64,000 nucleotides of DNA from Colimorpha_A sp045543555 (lineage in GTDB: Bacteria > Bacillota > Clostridia > Oscillospirales > CAG-272): assembly GCA_045543555.1 (NCBI GenBank), contig JAZQMQ010000009.1, forward strand, positions 145,159 to 209,158, in the 5' to 3' direction. The position numbers and the translations under genes are program-made. A model generated the notes under the pieces. That model was not told the origin of the DNA. It ran no database searches and was given only the letters and a program-made list of their open reading frames with translations. Shown in pieces: positions 22,707 to 31,720 of this stretch (its first letter is position 1; every line of letters begins with the position of its first letter).

Positions 22707-23486
22707 TCAATCAGCTCTCCACTGAATTTCCACGGGATAGTGATCCGAAAGGTAAATGCCGTTACAGTTATCATCCCACAGAATTCCCTCGGTGCAGGAG
22801 GATGCGGTCTTTTCGTCGGTGAATATATAGTCGATCTTGACGGCTTTTTCGAGTGCGCCGAAGGCATGGAAGGTGCCTTCTATATTCGACGTAAGATCGG
22901 TCAGCTTGGGCGCTGTAAATGAGTTGAATATTGACAGACACTCACTTTCGGGCATGGCGTTGAAGTCGCCCATTATGAATACGGGAAGACCGTAAGTATT
23001 GCTGTCCTCATTAACCCTGTTAAGAAGAAGTTTGGAGCCGTCGATTCTTGCCTTCGCACCTACATGATCAAGGTGCGCATTGTAAACGAAGAACACTTTT
23101 TTTCCTTTACGAAGCATTGTTGTGGTTGCGATACGCGGACATACGCTCTGATCCTCGGTGAATCGTGATGCGGGGATCTTGGGCGTGGGAGAGAGCCAGA
23201 AAAATTCGTGAGAGAGCAGCTCTACTCCGTCTCTTACCATAATACAAAGTCCTTCATCGTTAAAGGCTTCCATTCTGCCGTTATATATAACGGTATAGTC
23301 ATTCAGACTTCTGCGCAGCAGGGATACGTGAGGAGACGTTACCTCCTGAAAGCAAACGACATCGGGCTTCTCCGCGCCGATCTTATCCAAAACAAGACCT
23401 GCACGGTGAACGAAAGCATTTACTCCGTCAACGGCGCTATAACAGCAACGAATGTTAAAGGTTACAATTTTAATATTTTCTGACAT
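22707..23486 (-). CDS. Endonuclease/exonuclease/phosphatase (EEP) family hydrolase
   Basis: A metal-dependent phosphoesterase of the EEP superfamily (DNase I/sphingomyelinase fold), 259 residues, no signal peptide. Catalytic elements in order: IVTFNIRC at the N terminus, VVCFQEV (metal-binding Glu), YNAHLDHVG, MGDFNAMPES and LSDHYPVEI (Asp-His pair). RBS AAAGGAG precedes the ATG. It lies 21 bp downstream of a second EEP gene and the MFS gene on the same strand, so a shared substrate entering through that transporter is plausible: a phosphodiester or sugar-phosphate compound rather than DNA. The exact reaction is unknown. Confidence 0.85.
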   Translation of the reverse strand: MSENIKIVTFNIRCCYSAVDGVNAFVHRAGLVLDKIGAEKPDVVCFQEVTSPHVSLLRRSLNDYTVIYNGRMEAFNDEGLCIMVRDGVELLSHEFFWLSPTPKIPASRFTEDQSVCPRIATTTMLRKGKKVFFVYNAHLDHVGAKARIDGSKLLLNRVNEDSNTYGLPVFIMGDFNAMPESECLSIFNSFTAPKLTDLTSNIEGTFHAFGALEKAVKIDYIFTDEKTASSCTEGILWDDNCNGIYLSDHYPVEIQWRAD

Positions 23487-23507
23487 GCTTATTTACTCCT
23501 TTTTTTA

Positions 23508-24209
23508 TCAGAATTCAATGTCTGCTATGTGTGGAAGGTGATCCGACGCCACTATGCTCGGTATTTCGGCGGCAATCACCTTTATGTCCGGGGATACGAA
23601 TACGTAGTCGATCTTTCTGTCGGGTTTTACCGATGGGAATGAATTTTTTGATCCGATTATTACATCCGAGGTGTCGATCATCCTTGCCCTTATTGGATCG
23701 AGCACGGAGTCACTTGGGAGAACGTTGAAATCCCCCATAAGAACGGTTTTTTCCGTATTAAGATATGGAAGTATTGTTTTCACCGCGTTTTCGGCTTCGA
23801 TCGGTGTAAGTCCGAAGTGAATAACGAGAACGGTAAGACCGTTTTCGAGCTTTGCGCGAAGAAGACATCTGCTTTCATAGTAACGCTTTTCGGTATTCGG
23901 ATATGGCGGAGGAACGGGAATTACCTCTTTTTCCGCAATTTTTATCTTTGAAAGCAGACCGTTTCCGTAGGGGCCTTCCTTAAGCAGTATTGCCTGTGCG
24001 AAATAGCTGTCGGTCATTTCTGTAAGTGAGAAAAGGCTTCCCACCTGATCGGTGTATTCGGGGTCGGGACCTTCGTTTCTCATTTCATTTAAGCCAACAA
24101 CGTCTGCTTTCAGGCTATTTATTGTGTTTGCCATTATATCGAAATCGATTTTTCTCTCGATATAGTTAAGACAGTGCTGGGTGTTAAAGGTCATTACACG
24201 AAGCTTCAT
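23508..24209 (-). CDS. EEP family hydrolase, second copy
   Basis: A 233-residue EEP-fold phosphoesterase with MTFNTQHCLNYIERKIDF, VVGLNEMRNEG (Glu), VIHFGLTPIE, MGDFNVLPSD and ASDHLPHIAD motifs, all catalytic positions retained. It is clearly distinct in sequence from its downstream neighbour, so this is not a recent duplication. Its start overlaps the MFS transporter stop by 4 bp (ATGA), indicating translational coupling. The pairing of two EEP enzymes with one permease suggests a small catabolic or salvage operon. Confidence 0.85.
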   Translation of the reverse strand: MKLRVMTFNTQHCLNYIERKIDFDIMANTINSLKADVVGLNEMRNEGPDPEYTDQVGSLFSLTEMTDSYFAQAILLKEGPYGNGLLSKIKIAEKEVIPVPPPYPNTEKRYYESRCLLRAKLENGLTVLVIHFGLTPIEAENAVKTILPYLNTEKTVLMGDFNVLPSDSVLDPIRARMIDTSDVIIGSKNSFPSVKPDRKIDYVFVSPDIKVIAAEIPSIVASDHLPHIADIEF

Positions 24210-25450
24210 TGTGCCTTATCCTTTCTTTTAGATCTTTTCCAAAGCACAAGGAACAGTAAGGCTGCGGCGAGAGGGAAAAGCGATCCAATCAGCATTCCTA
24301 GTCTCATTCCGAGCTGCTCTGTCGTTGTTCCGAGCTTGAGTGCAATATCTGTAAACGAGGGAATAGCCATTGCCGAGTCGGTTATTATACCGACAAGCTG
24401 AGGACCGATGGAAGCTCCGAGATCACCGCCCGCAGCCATCATGGCATACATAACGACACCACCTGCGGGAAGGGAATGCTCTGCGGCTATAAGGCTTCCC
24501 GGCCAAAGCATCGAAACGCAGAAGCCCGTGAAGGCGCATCCGATAAGTCCTATTACGGGGATAGGACAGAGTGATGCTACGAGATAGCATACAAATGCAC
24601 CGAGCGAGCCAAGACACAGGACCTTTTCGATGTTCTTCCCTATTTTTGCATAGAGTGAGCGTCCCGTACCAAGAGCCACCGCAAAAAGAGCAACGCCGAA
24701 GATATCTCCGAGCATCTTATCAAGCCCGAGAGCCTTTTCAAGATATCCCGAAGCCCACTGTGCCATGGTACATTCACTTGCTCCGCCGAGGAAGATGCCG
24801 ATTATAAATATCATAACTCCCGAATTGCGAAGGAACGACAGCGCACCCGACGCTCTTTCGGGGGTTGGCATCGAGGGGATCGTTGACTTTGTATAGAAAA
24901 GTGCTGACGTAAGCGGAACCAAGGTCAGAATTATGGGAAGCCACTGCCATGCTTGAGAGGGTGTGATCTTAAGGTAAACCGTTGCGAAAACAACGAGTCC
25001 TACTACGCCCCACGCATAAATCGAATGGAGCTTGCTCATCTCTCTGTCGGGATCGTCAGAAGGAATAGCCGCAATAACTGGAGATATAAGCACCTCTGCA
25101 AGACCCGATGCCGCGGAAAATACGATCGTTCCGATAACCAAGCCGAAATACACTGCGCTTGGGAACAGCGTGGGGGCTAATGCAAACAGGATCATACCAA
25201 CCGAGGCTATTATCGGAATGGTCTTTACGGTCTTTCCGATATTGAATTTGTGTGAAAAGAATGAGAATACCAAGTCAACTCCAAGCTGCGTGAAAAAGTT
25301 TATAAGCACGAGGGATCCAAGCAGGGAATAGGAGATACCATAAAGCTGTCTGAACGTAAGGAACAGCAGCGGCGGTAGATTACCGACGATAGACATCGTT
25401 ATGTTTGTGAGGTAGCAGGCGGTTTTTAAGGTCTTATAATTCTTGCTCAT
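24206..25450 (-). CDS. Major facilitator superfamily transporter, fucose-permease-like
   Basis: A 414-residue polytopic protein with about 12 hydrophobic segments and the MFS halves joined by a short loop near residue 195. The N-terminal half has ISYSLLGSLVLINFFTQLGVD, resembling the fucose/sugar permease and related groups. It follows the decayed FAD-oxidoreductase gene by 61 bp and overlaps the EEP gene by 4 bp. Substrate is inferred only from neighbours (sugar or phosphodiester compounds). Confidence 0.82.
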   Translation of the reverse strand: MSKNYKTLKTACYLTNITMSIVGNLPPLLFLTFRQLYGISYSLLGSLVLINFFTQLGVDLVFSFFSHKFNIGKTVKTIPIIASVGMILFALAPTLFPSAVYFGLVIGTIVFSAASGLAEVLISPVIAAIPSDDPDREMSKLHSIYAWGVVGLVVFATVYLKITPSQAWQWLPIILTLVPLTSALFYTKSTIPSMPTPERASGALSFLRNSGVMIFIIGIFLGGASECTMAQWASGYLEKALGLDKMLGDIFGVALFAVALGTGRSLYAKIGKNIEKVLCLGSLGAFVCYLVASLCPIPVIGLIGCAFTGFCVSMLWPGSLIAAEHSLPAGGVVMYAMMAAGGDLGASIGPQLVGIITDSAMAIPSFTDIALKLGTTTEQLGMRLGMLIGSLFPLAAALLFLVLWKRSKRKDKAQ

Positions 25451-25511
25451 GATGTTCCTTTCATTTAGACTGTAAAGGCTCCGTTTTTGGTTAAGGTGCT
25501 TCGCAGCTCGT

Positions 25512-26701
25512 TTATATTGATACTTTTTGTGTCGGTCTTATATATCTTGCCGCGAGAGCAATTGCGGTTCCCGCCGCTTCACCGATACTGCATACGGTGG
25601 GCATGATGCGCAGAGATGCCTGTGCGTTATGGTCGGCGCTAATGCATCTTCCCGCCACAAGCAGATTTTTTGACTGTTTTTGGATAAGACAGCGATACGG
25701 AATTGTATAATAGGTTCCGGGCTTGAAATAATATATACTGGTGCCCGTTCCCTCGGGATTGTGTATGTCTATTTCGTAGTTGCAGGCGGCAATGGAAGCG
25801 TCGAACACTGTACATTCATTTTCGGTGAGCAGATGCTCGCCTACGATCATTCTGCTCTCCCTTACGCCGATCTCTGCGGCTGTCATCATAAGAAACGCAT
25901 TTTCAAAGCCGTCGGCATACTCTTTTAAAAAGGAGAATATTTCACTTACCTGTTTACGCCCCTCAATTTCCGCCTTTGTGAATTCAAACGGGTCGGTGGG
26001 GTTTAGCTTAATAACTCTTGTCGTATTGAAATGCAAAGCGTTATTTACGGGATACTTGAAAACCAAAATATTTTCTCTCAGATTTCGCAGCTTCCCGTTT
26101 TCAAGAGCCTTTGCGTGCTTTTCACTTAACGCTCTGTAGCCCTTAAAAAACGCGTCGACGTCAACGTTTCCGACTCTGAAGCAGAGTATCATTGGCTGAC
26201 AAAGACCGCCTCGCGTCCGGGAGTTGTTGGATATCCCGCAAGGAAGGTTATCTGTGCATCGCCCGTTGCATCGATAAAATATTCCGCTTCAATCTCGGTT
26301 ACACCGTTTCTGCAGGCAAAATATAGCTTTTGAACCTTACCTTCATTGCAGTCTGCCTTAAAAAGATAGGCGTGGTAAAGAAGATCTATTTCTGCTTCCT
26401 CCGCCATGTCGTTCAAAAGTGCTTTCAGCTCTTCTTCGAGGAAGCATTCCTTCCACATAGCGTTCCGCTTTTCCATTTTATCGAGTATCTCAAGGAAAAT
26501 TCCCGCGGACAGATCGAGCTTATTACCGTCCTTCATGGTCCAGTTTCTCATGAAGGGATTAACAAGGCAATTGACTGCGGCACCGCCGAGGCAGTTTGAC
26601 TTATCGATCAATGTGACCTTGGAGCCGCCTCATGAAGCAGACAGAGCCGCCGCAAATCCGGCAAAGCCTCCGCCAACGACCGCAACGTCGTACTTATTCA
26701 T
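25512..26701 (-). pseudogene. FAD-dependent oxidoreductase, disrupted by a stop and a frameshift
   Basis: ATG 26701 with RBS GGAGG starts a FAD-binding Rossmann fold (NKYDVAVVGGGFAGFAAAL), but an in-frame TGA follows at codon 24 (SAS-stop-GGSKVTLID), so the dinucleotide-binding motif is cut. Reading resumes in frame to about 26195, where a second lesion shifts the frame between GREA and the expected QPMILCFRVG. The rest continues to 25512 with GEHLLTENECTVFDA and AGRCISADHNAQASLRIMPT, characteristic of FAD-dependent oxidoreductases of the FAD_oxidored family. Two separate lesions make sequencing error less likely. It was probably the first gene of the MFS-EEP-EEP operon. Confidence 0.82.
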
Positions 26702-26799
26702 ATCCAACCTCCGCTAAAATACCATCAAACATTATATCACAAGAGTAAAAAAATGCAACAGTTTGCGGAGTTTTCACGAATATTTTTGAGAAAAAATGC

Positions 26800-26828
26800 T
26801 TGAATTTTTTCAAATTTTAAGTTATACT
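26800..26828 (+). promoter_or_regulatory. Promoter of the phosphoribosyltransferase gene
   Basis: TTGAAT (26800-26805), 17-bp spacer, TATACT (26823-26828), 26 bp upstream of the ATG; AAAGGAG is the RBS. Confidence 0.8.
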
Positions 26829-26854
26829 GAAAAAAAGCGTAAAGGAGAAACGAT

Positions 26855-27496
26855 ATGCCGACAGAAAAATCATACAAGATAAGAACCAAAAAAAGCAATC
26901 TGTTTCTTCGCGTAAGCAAGGGACATTTTGCAACGAGTCATAGCCATATCAATTATTATATCGACATTGTAAAGCAAAAAACACGTCTTTCCGAGGCAAA
27001 GGCAGTGGCAGAGGAGCTTGCATCGAGATATTTTATGAATTCCATAGTTAATACCGTACTTTGTCTTGACGGAACCGAGGTAATCGGAACCTGTATAGCG
27101 GACGATCTTACAAGAAGCGGATATGCTGCTCTTAATTCAAATCAAACAATAAATATCGTCACTCCCGAGCACACGACGGGAAGCCAGCTTATTTTCAGAG
27201 ACAATACGGTTCCGATGATAAACGGCTGTTACGTCCTTATACTTGCCGCGTCGGTAATAACGGGATATACGGCAAAGGCGGCGGTTGAAGCGATCCGTTA
27301 TTACGGAGGAAACGTCGCGGGAATTGCCTCGATCTTTGCAACCGCTGAAGAGTGTATGGGATATAAGGTCGAAAGTGTTTTCGATCTTAACGACCTTAAC
27401 GATTACGTGAGCTACGCCTCACATGAGTGTCCGATGTGCCGTAACGGGCAGCGAATCGATGCGCTTGTAAACGGCTTCGGTTATTCAAAGCTTTAA
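26855..27496 (+). CDS. Phosphoribosyltransferase-domain protein (orotate PRTase-like)
   Basis: A 213-residue cytoplasmic protein with a type I phosphoribosyltransferase-like core: NTVLCLDGTEVIGTCIADDL, NIVTPEHTTGSQLIF and VLILAASVITGYTAKAAVEAI, the last in the place of the PRPP loop but with VITGYTAK instead of the usual VVTTGxT/S. A C-terminal ECPMCRNGQRIDALVNGFGYS tail with CPMC may bind metal. It resembles orotate PRTase homologues that occur outside pyrimidine operons. Monocistronic with its own promoter; no pyr gene nearby, so a regulatory or salvage role is possible. Confidence 0.7.
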   Translation: MPTEKSYKIRTKKSNLFLRVSKGHFATSHSHINYYIDIVKQKTRLSEAKAVAEELASRYFMNSIVNTVLCLDGTEVIGTCIADDLTRSGYAALNSNQTINIVTPEHTTGSQLIFRDNTVPMINGCYVLILAASVITGYTAKAAVEAIRYYGGNVAGIASIFATAEECMGYKVESVFDLNDLNDYVSYASHECPMCRNGQRIDALVNGFGYSKL

Positions 27497-27504
27497 TATC
27501 AACG

Positions 27505-27645
27505 AAAAGCCTCCCTCCGAGAGGAATGTGGCACGCGTTAGCGTGACGGAAGGAGCCTGCGTGACTTTGAAATTAGATTAAACTTCATTGTAACGCACTC
27601 TCCCTCACCCGACTTCGTCGGGAGCTCCCTCCCGGGGGAGCCTTT
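27505..27645. mobile_element. MITE-like intergenic repeat (~140 bp)
   Basis: A non-coding block with imperfect terminal inverted repeats (AAAAGCCTCCCTCC at one end, GGGGGAGCCTTT at the other) and internal palindromes (GGCACGCGTTAGCGTGA, CCCGACTTCGTCGGG). It has no ORF. This is the architecture of miniature elements scattered through intergenic regions of gut clostridia. Only one copy occurs in the window, so repetitiveness is inferred. Confidence 0.6.
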
Positions 27646-27757
27646 GAGTATATACATCTTTAGGGGTATGGGCTTTGTCCGACGCCTTTGTAATACAAAG
27701 GCGAAACCGGCGATAAAACGGAACGATAAATTGAAAATTATAAAAAGGGGGTTTGAT

Positions 27758-28167
27758 ATGAAAAGAAAAATTTTACTACGTTACTTGCGTGTGTATTACT
27801 GATGCCGCTATTTGTATCCTGCAACGGAAAAACCAAGAGCCTTGCGGAGTGTGGAGAAGATGTTATTTCTTTAATGGCTGAAATGATTGAGAGTGAAGAT
27901 TATAAATCCTTATACAATCTTCCCGTTGAATACGAGGATCAAGTAAACAGATTAAGTGAGGGCAATTATTCGAAAAGCATTGCAGTATATGAGATATTAA
28001 TTTCGGAAGATGAATTGCTGGATAAAACTATTCATAAACAAGGATTGTCAAAAGAGCTGTATGAATATATTTGTTCATCAGCGTATGTTTCTTTTGCTTC
28101 ACGTATTAATCAGGCAAGCGGTGTTGAAGCTTTGGGCATAAATGATATAACTATAAAAAAACAATAA
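27758..28167 (+). pseudogene. Small lipoprotein with a frameshift in its signal peptide
   Basis: AAAGGGGG and ATG 27758 begin MKRK, then the frame runs into a TGA after 15 codons. One extra T in the A/T run at about 27765-27774 would give a complete lipoprotein signal peptide (FTTLLACVLLMPLFVSC, lipobox ending at Cys) continuous with the 121-codon frame to 28167. The mature part (ECGEDVISLMAEMIES, then YKSLYNLPVEYEDQ) is not recognised and resembles small solute-binding or DUF-type lipoproteins only in general shape. The lesion is a single homopolymer indel, so sequencing error or a slippage-type phase switch remains possible. A shared terminator follows. Confidence 0.65.
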
Positions 28168-28216
28168 AATTATTTTTGTGTTCTTTGACCTGACATTTTT
28201 TCTTATTCAACAAACA

Positions 28217-28246
28217 CCCCGACAGACCTTTGAGAATCTGTCGGGG
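28217..28246. terminator. Bidirectional terminator between the lipoprotein gene and hprK
   Basis: CCCCGACAGA/TCTGTCGGGG 10-bp stem with a 10-nt loop, T-rich on both exits. Confidence 0.82.
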
Positions 28247-28338
28247 TTTCTTATTTGCGGCGGGAGCAAGCCCCCACCCTGCGGCGAAATGGTAAACATC
28301 CTTATGAGAAGAAGCCTTTTCGTCGGCGTTTTTTATAT

Positions 28339-29268
28339 TTACATCATCATATTCATAAGACGGTCGTTGAATTCCTTTGCGGTATCGTAGCCCATCTTCT
28401 TCTGACGGTTATTCATTGCCGCGATCTCAAGAATTACAGCGAGGTTTCGTCCGGGACGGACGGGGATCGTCATTGTCGGGATCTTTATTCCCATAATATC
28501 GGTGTACTGGGTTTCAAGTCCGAAGCGGTCGTACATTTTTCCCTGTACCCAAGGCTCGAAATTAATTATGAGGTCCACCTTCTCGGTGTTCTTTACCGCG
28601 CCCATACCGAAAATGCGCTTAACGTCCACGATTCCGATTCCACGAAGCTCAACGTAGTGGCGAATGAGCTCGGGAGCAGAGCCTACCAGTGTTTTTGCAG
28701 ATACCTTCTTGATCTCAACAGCGTCGTCGGCGATAAGACGGTGACCTCTCTTAACAAGCTCGATCGCGGTTTCGCTCTTACCGATTCCGCTGTCTCCGAG
28801 AATCAGGATACCTTCGCCGTAAACCTCAACGAGAACGCCGTGACGTGTTATTCTCGGAGCGAGCTTGACGGAAAGGGAACCTATTATTGCCGCCATAAAT
28901 TCCGAAGTCCTCTGTGCAGTGCGGAGTATCGGAACACCGTGACGCTCCGCAGACTCTATCATCTCCTTGCAAGCGGGAAGTGAGGTTGAGATTACTATTG
29001 CAACCGGGTTGTAGGAGAAGAACTTATCAAACATTGCGGGGCGGTCTTCTACAGGGACATTATTTATGTAATCTGCTTCGCTTATGCCTATTATTTGAAT
29101 GCGTCCGGGCTCGAAATATCCGAAATGTCCCGTTAATGCAAGCCCCGGACGGTTTATCTCGTTTCTTTCGACCTTTCTTTCTCTGTCAACGTTTGCGCTG
29201 ACACATTCAAGCTGAAATTCATCGATGATGCTTCCGAGAGTTACGGAATAGCTTAAGCTGTTATCCAT
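28339..29268 (-). CDS. hprK: HPr kinase/phosphorylase
   Basis: Bifunctional enzyme that phosphorylates Ser46 of HPr (and reverses it), the sensor step of carbon catabolite control in Firmicutes. The N-terminal regulatory domain (about residues 1-130) leads into the kinase core with Walker A GDSGIGKSETAIEL near residue 155 and the family signature ELRGIGIVDVKRIFG near 205. At 309 residues it is full length. It is the last gene of the minus-strand operon, 16 bp after rqcH. No lgt/ptsH neighbour here. Confidence 0.97.
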   Translation of the reverse strand: MDNSLSYSVTLGSIIDEFQLECVSANVDRERKVERNEINRPGLALTGHFGYFEPGRIQIIGISEADYINNVPVEDRPAMFDKFFSYNPVAIVISTSLPACKEMIESAERHGVPILRTAQRTSEFMAAIIGSLSVKLAPRITRHGVLVEVYGEGILILGDSGIGKSETAIELVKRGHRLIADDAVEIKKVSAKTLVGSAPELIRHYVELRGIGIVDVKRIFGMGAVKNTEKVDLIINFEPWVQGKMYDRFGLETQYTDIMGIKIPTMTIPVRPGRNLAVILEIAAMNNRQKKMGYDTAKEFNDRLMNMMM

Positions 29269-29284
29269 TTTAGATTAATTCCTT

Positions 29285-31033
29285 TCACTTTTTAACTTTA
29301 AGAGCTTCAGCCCTATCGGGCTCGGGTATTACGTATGCTGAATAATTGTTTGAAAACGTCACAAATCCGGGCTTTGCGTTTGGTGGCTTCTTTATGTTTT
29401 TTATCCTCGTATAATCCACCGTGACTCTCTGTCCCGCTGGAGCCTTGGAATTGACTGCGGCAATATTTGCCGCCTCGGTATAATCTAGTGCATCAGGCTC
29501 CTCTCCGTCGCAGAGCAGAACAACGTGAGAACCGGGGTAGTCTTTGACGTGGAACCAGATATCGCCCTTTACCGCTACCTTATGGGTTATATATTCGTTT
29601 TGCGAGTTGTTTTTTCCGCAAAGGACTCTCCAACCTCCGCTTGTGCGGTATTCAAGGGGCTTGGGAGTTGCCTGCTTTGCTTGAACGAAGTTCTTCATTT
29701 TTGATGCGTATCCCGAAACGTACAGCTCCCTGCGTATTTCGTTCAGATCCGCTTCTGTTTCTGCGCGCGTAAGCGAATCAAAGACCGTATCAAGATAAAC
29801 AAGCTCTTTTTCTCCCTGCTCTATCTGCTCCTTAAGGTGTACCTCAGCAGATTTACTTTTGTTATATCGTTTATAGTATCTTTGCGCGTTCTGCGCGGGA
29901 GTCAGGCGGCTATCAAGGGCAACTGTTACCGTCGGACAGCTTTCATCGTAATAATCCACTACCTCCACCTGTGTCATTCCGCGCTTTAGCATATATATGT
30001 TTGATGTTATGAGATCACCTATACGTTTAAACGATTCCTTTTCCGCGCAGGAAGCAAACTCTTCTCTTTGCAGAATGAGCCTTTTATTCAGACGTGTCTC
30101 GGCGTTTGTGATCAGCTTTAATATATCCGACGCTCTCTGCTTAATTCTTTCCGCACGGCTTCGGTTCAGAAAGAATTCATCGATAAGCTCGGAAAAGCTG
30201 TTTTTGGTTTCGCATACCGCACCGTCCTCATACTGACGGATGGGCTTAAATGAATATTCGATCGGTGCCCCTTCGGCGCTTTTTATTATTACGGGCGTAA
30301 AATTTCCCGCTTCAATAAGCTCGGTAAGCCCGCGAAATGCATACCATAAGCCTTCGTCACTTCCTTCGGAGCTGAAGACGATTTCTCTCACCACCAATGG
30401 TGAAAGTCCGAAAAAGCGATTTTGTATAAATTTTGTATGTGTAAGTCCGCTGTCGTTAAGTGAAGACAGGAAGCTCTCCTTTGTTTCGCAGAACGGTGAT
30501 ATCTTACCCTCCTGTGCGGGAGGAAGCTCGTATTTCACCCCTACGATAACCGGTCGCTTTACGTCAACTGACAGATCGTTCAGATGGAACGCGGAAATTA
30601 TCTTATCGTCGCTGTCGCAGAACATAATGTTACTGAATTTGCCCATCAGCTCCGCGTAGATATATTTATTTGAGAGATATCCAAGCTCGTCGCGGCACTC
30701 AAAGGTCAGCTTTACGACTCTTTCAAATCCCATCTGAGAGACCGAGACCAGCTTCGATGCGCCAAGATGCTTACGAAGAAGCATACAGAACATTGGGGGC
30801 ACCTTTGGATTTTCCACGTCCATATCCGTAAAGCATATTCTCGGAGACGTGGTACCTCCATCGATCAGAAGCTTTCGGGTCTTGAATCTCTCCCCGTCCT
30901 TGCCCTCACAGCGAAGGACGAAAAGGAGCGAATCGCGCGTGGGCTGAAACAGCTTTTCCACCCTTGATCCCGAGCCTATTTCCTTAGATATTTCATTAAC
31001 TACAGCGCGCGTAAATGCGGCGTCAAATGCCAT
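29285..31033 (-). CDS. rqcH: Ribosome quality control NEMF-family protein RqcH (NFACT)
   Basis: Binds 50S subunits carrying a stalled peptidyl-tRNA and recruits tRNA-Ala to add C-terminal Ala tails that mark the chain for degradation; older annotations call it fibronectin-binding protein A. The NFACT-N domain (FDAAFTRAVVNEISKEIGSG, later ELPPAQEGK), central coiled coils (about residues 290-440) and the NFACT-R domain (GDIWFHVKDYPGSHVVLLC, near 490) are all present; 582 residues is typical. Its cofactor RqcP is encoded at 17136-17378. It sits 3 bp behind the GNAT gene and 16 bp before hprK. Confidence 0.95.
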   Translation of the reverse strand: MAFDAAFTRAVVNEISKEIGSGSRVEKLFQPTRDSLLFVLRCEGKDGERFKTRKLLIDGGTTSPRICFTDMDVENPKVPPMFCMLLRKHLGASKLVSVSQMGFERVVKLTFECRDELGYLSNKYIYAELMGKFSNIMFCDSDDKIISAFHLNDLSVDVKRPVIVGVKYELPPAQEGKISPFCETKESFLSSLNDSGLTHTKFIQNRFFGLSPLVVREIVFSSEGSDEGLWYAFRGLTELIEAGNFTPVIIKSAEGAPIEYSFKPIRQYEDGAVCETKNSFSELIDEFFLNRSRAERIKQRASDILKLITNAETRLNKRLILQREEFASCAEKESFKRIGDLITSNIYMLKRGMTQVEVVDYYDESCPTVTVALDSRLTPAQNAQRYYKRYNKSKSAEVHLKEQIEQGEKELVYLDTVFDSLTRAETEADLNEIRRELYVSGYASKMKNFVQAKQATPKPLEYRTSGGWRVLCGKNNSQNEYITHKVAVKGDIWFHVKDYPGSHVVLLCDGEEPDALDYTEAANIAAVNSKAPAGQRVTVDYTRIKNIKKPPNAKPGFVTFSNNYSAYVIPEPDRAEALKVKK

Positions 31034-31036
31034 TTT

Positions 31037-31720
31037 TTACTCCTTGCTTTCGGGCGAAATATTCTTTACGCCCACAATGTCGAACCAATGATACTGCTTT
31101 GTAAAGCCTACCTTTTCCGCAAGCTTGATCGAAGGAACGTTACTGTCGTCCACGGTGTAGGTTACCGTGATACCCGTATCAAGCAGATAATATGCAAGAG
31201 AAGCCACGTTTGAGCTTCCGTATCCCTTACCTTCAAAATCCGAAGCGGTCTCAACGCCTATATCTATGCGTTTTGCTTCCTCATGATGAGGATTTTCGGT
31301 TGCGATAGATACGATCTTTCCGTCGATGACGGTAGCGAAGCACAAAAATCCGAATTCGAGCTCTTCGGGAGAAAGCTCTGTCAGATTTTCATATTTGTTA
31401 TCGGGAAGAAGCACCTCCGAGGAATCGAGAATGAGCGACTTGTTTACCGATTCTCTGCGGTCGATCGCATAATGGTAGTTTCGTCCGTATCTTATCTCGT
31501 ATCCCATAGGATAAAGCACGCTGTCCACCATATCAACGAGCTTATCGATATTCCCCTCCGAGAAAAATTCAACCTCCGAAAGCTCGGAGAAAGCCTTCAC
31601 GCTGTTAAAAAGCTCTGGGGAAACTTCAATTTTTAGCACTTTATCCGAAAATTCCGCGTGCAATACCTCAATTACGTCGTCGCCGCATTGGACCGAGCGG
31701 CTGTTATCTGCGCTGATCAT
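31037..31720 (-). CDS. GNAT family N-acetyltransferase
   Basis: A two-part protein of 227 residues. The N-terminal 110 residues are not recognised; the C-terminal half is an FR47-like GNAT domain with IDIGVETASDFEGKGYGS (acetyl-CoA loop, R/Q-x-x-G-x-G/A type), SNVASLAYYLLDTG and NVPSIKLAEKVGFTKQYHWF. It overlaps the actin-like gene by 4 bp and leads 3 bp before rqcH, so it is tightly embedded in this operon. The acetyl acceptor is unknown. Confidence 0.82.
   Translation of the reverse strand: MISADNSRSVQCGDDVIEVLHAEFSDKVLKIEVSPELFNSVKAFSELSEVEFFSEGNIDKLVDMVDSVLYPMGYEIRYGRNYHYAIDRRESVNKSLILDSSEVLLPDNKYENLTELSPEELEFGFLCFATVIDGKIVSIATENPHHEEAKRIDIGVETASDFEGKGYGSSNVASLAYYLLDTGITVTYTVDDSNVPSIKLAEKVGFTKQYHWFDIVGVKNISPESKE

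Noticed and set aside
26620..26640. Possible TGA recoding (selenocysteine or alternative code) in the FAD oxidoreductase
   Set aside because: TGA is used as a normal stop elsewhere (for example at 5603 and 58933), no SECIS-like hairpin is seen, and a second frameshift lesion in the same gene points to decay.
27505..27645. CRISPR-like repeat
   Set aside because: Only one block with inverted ends is present; there are no regularly spaced direct repeats and no cas genes.
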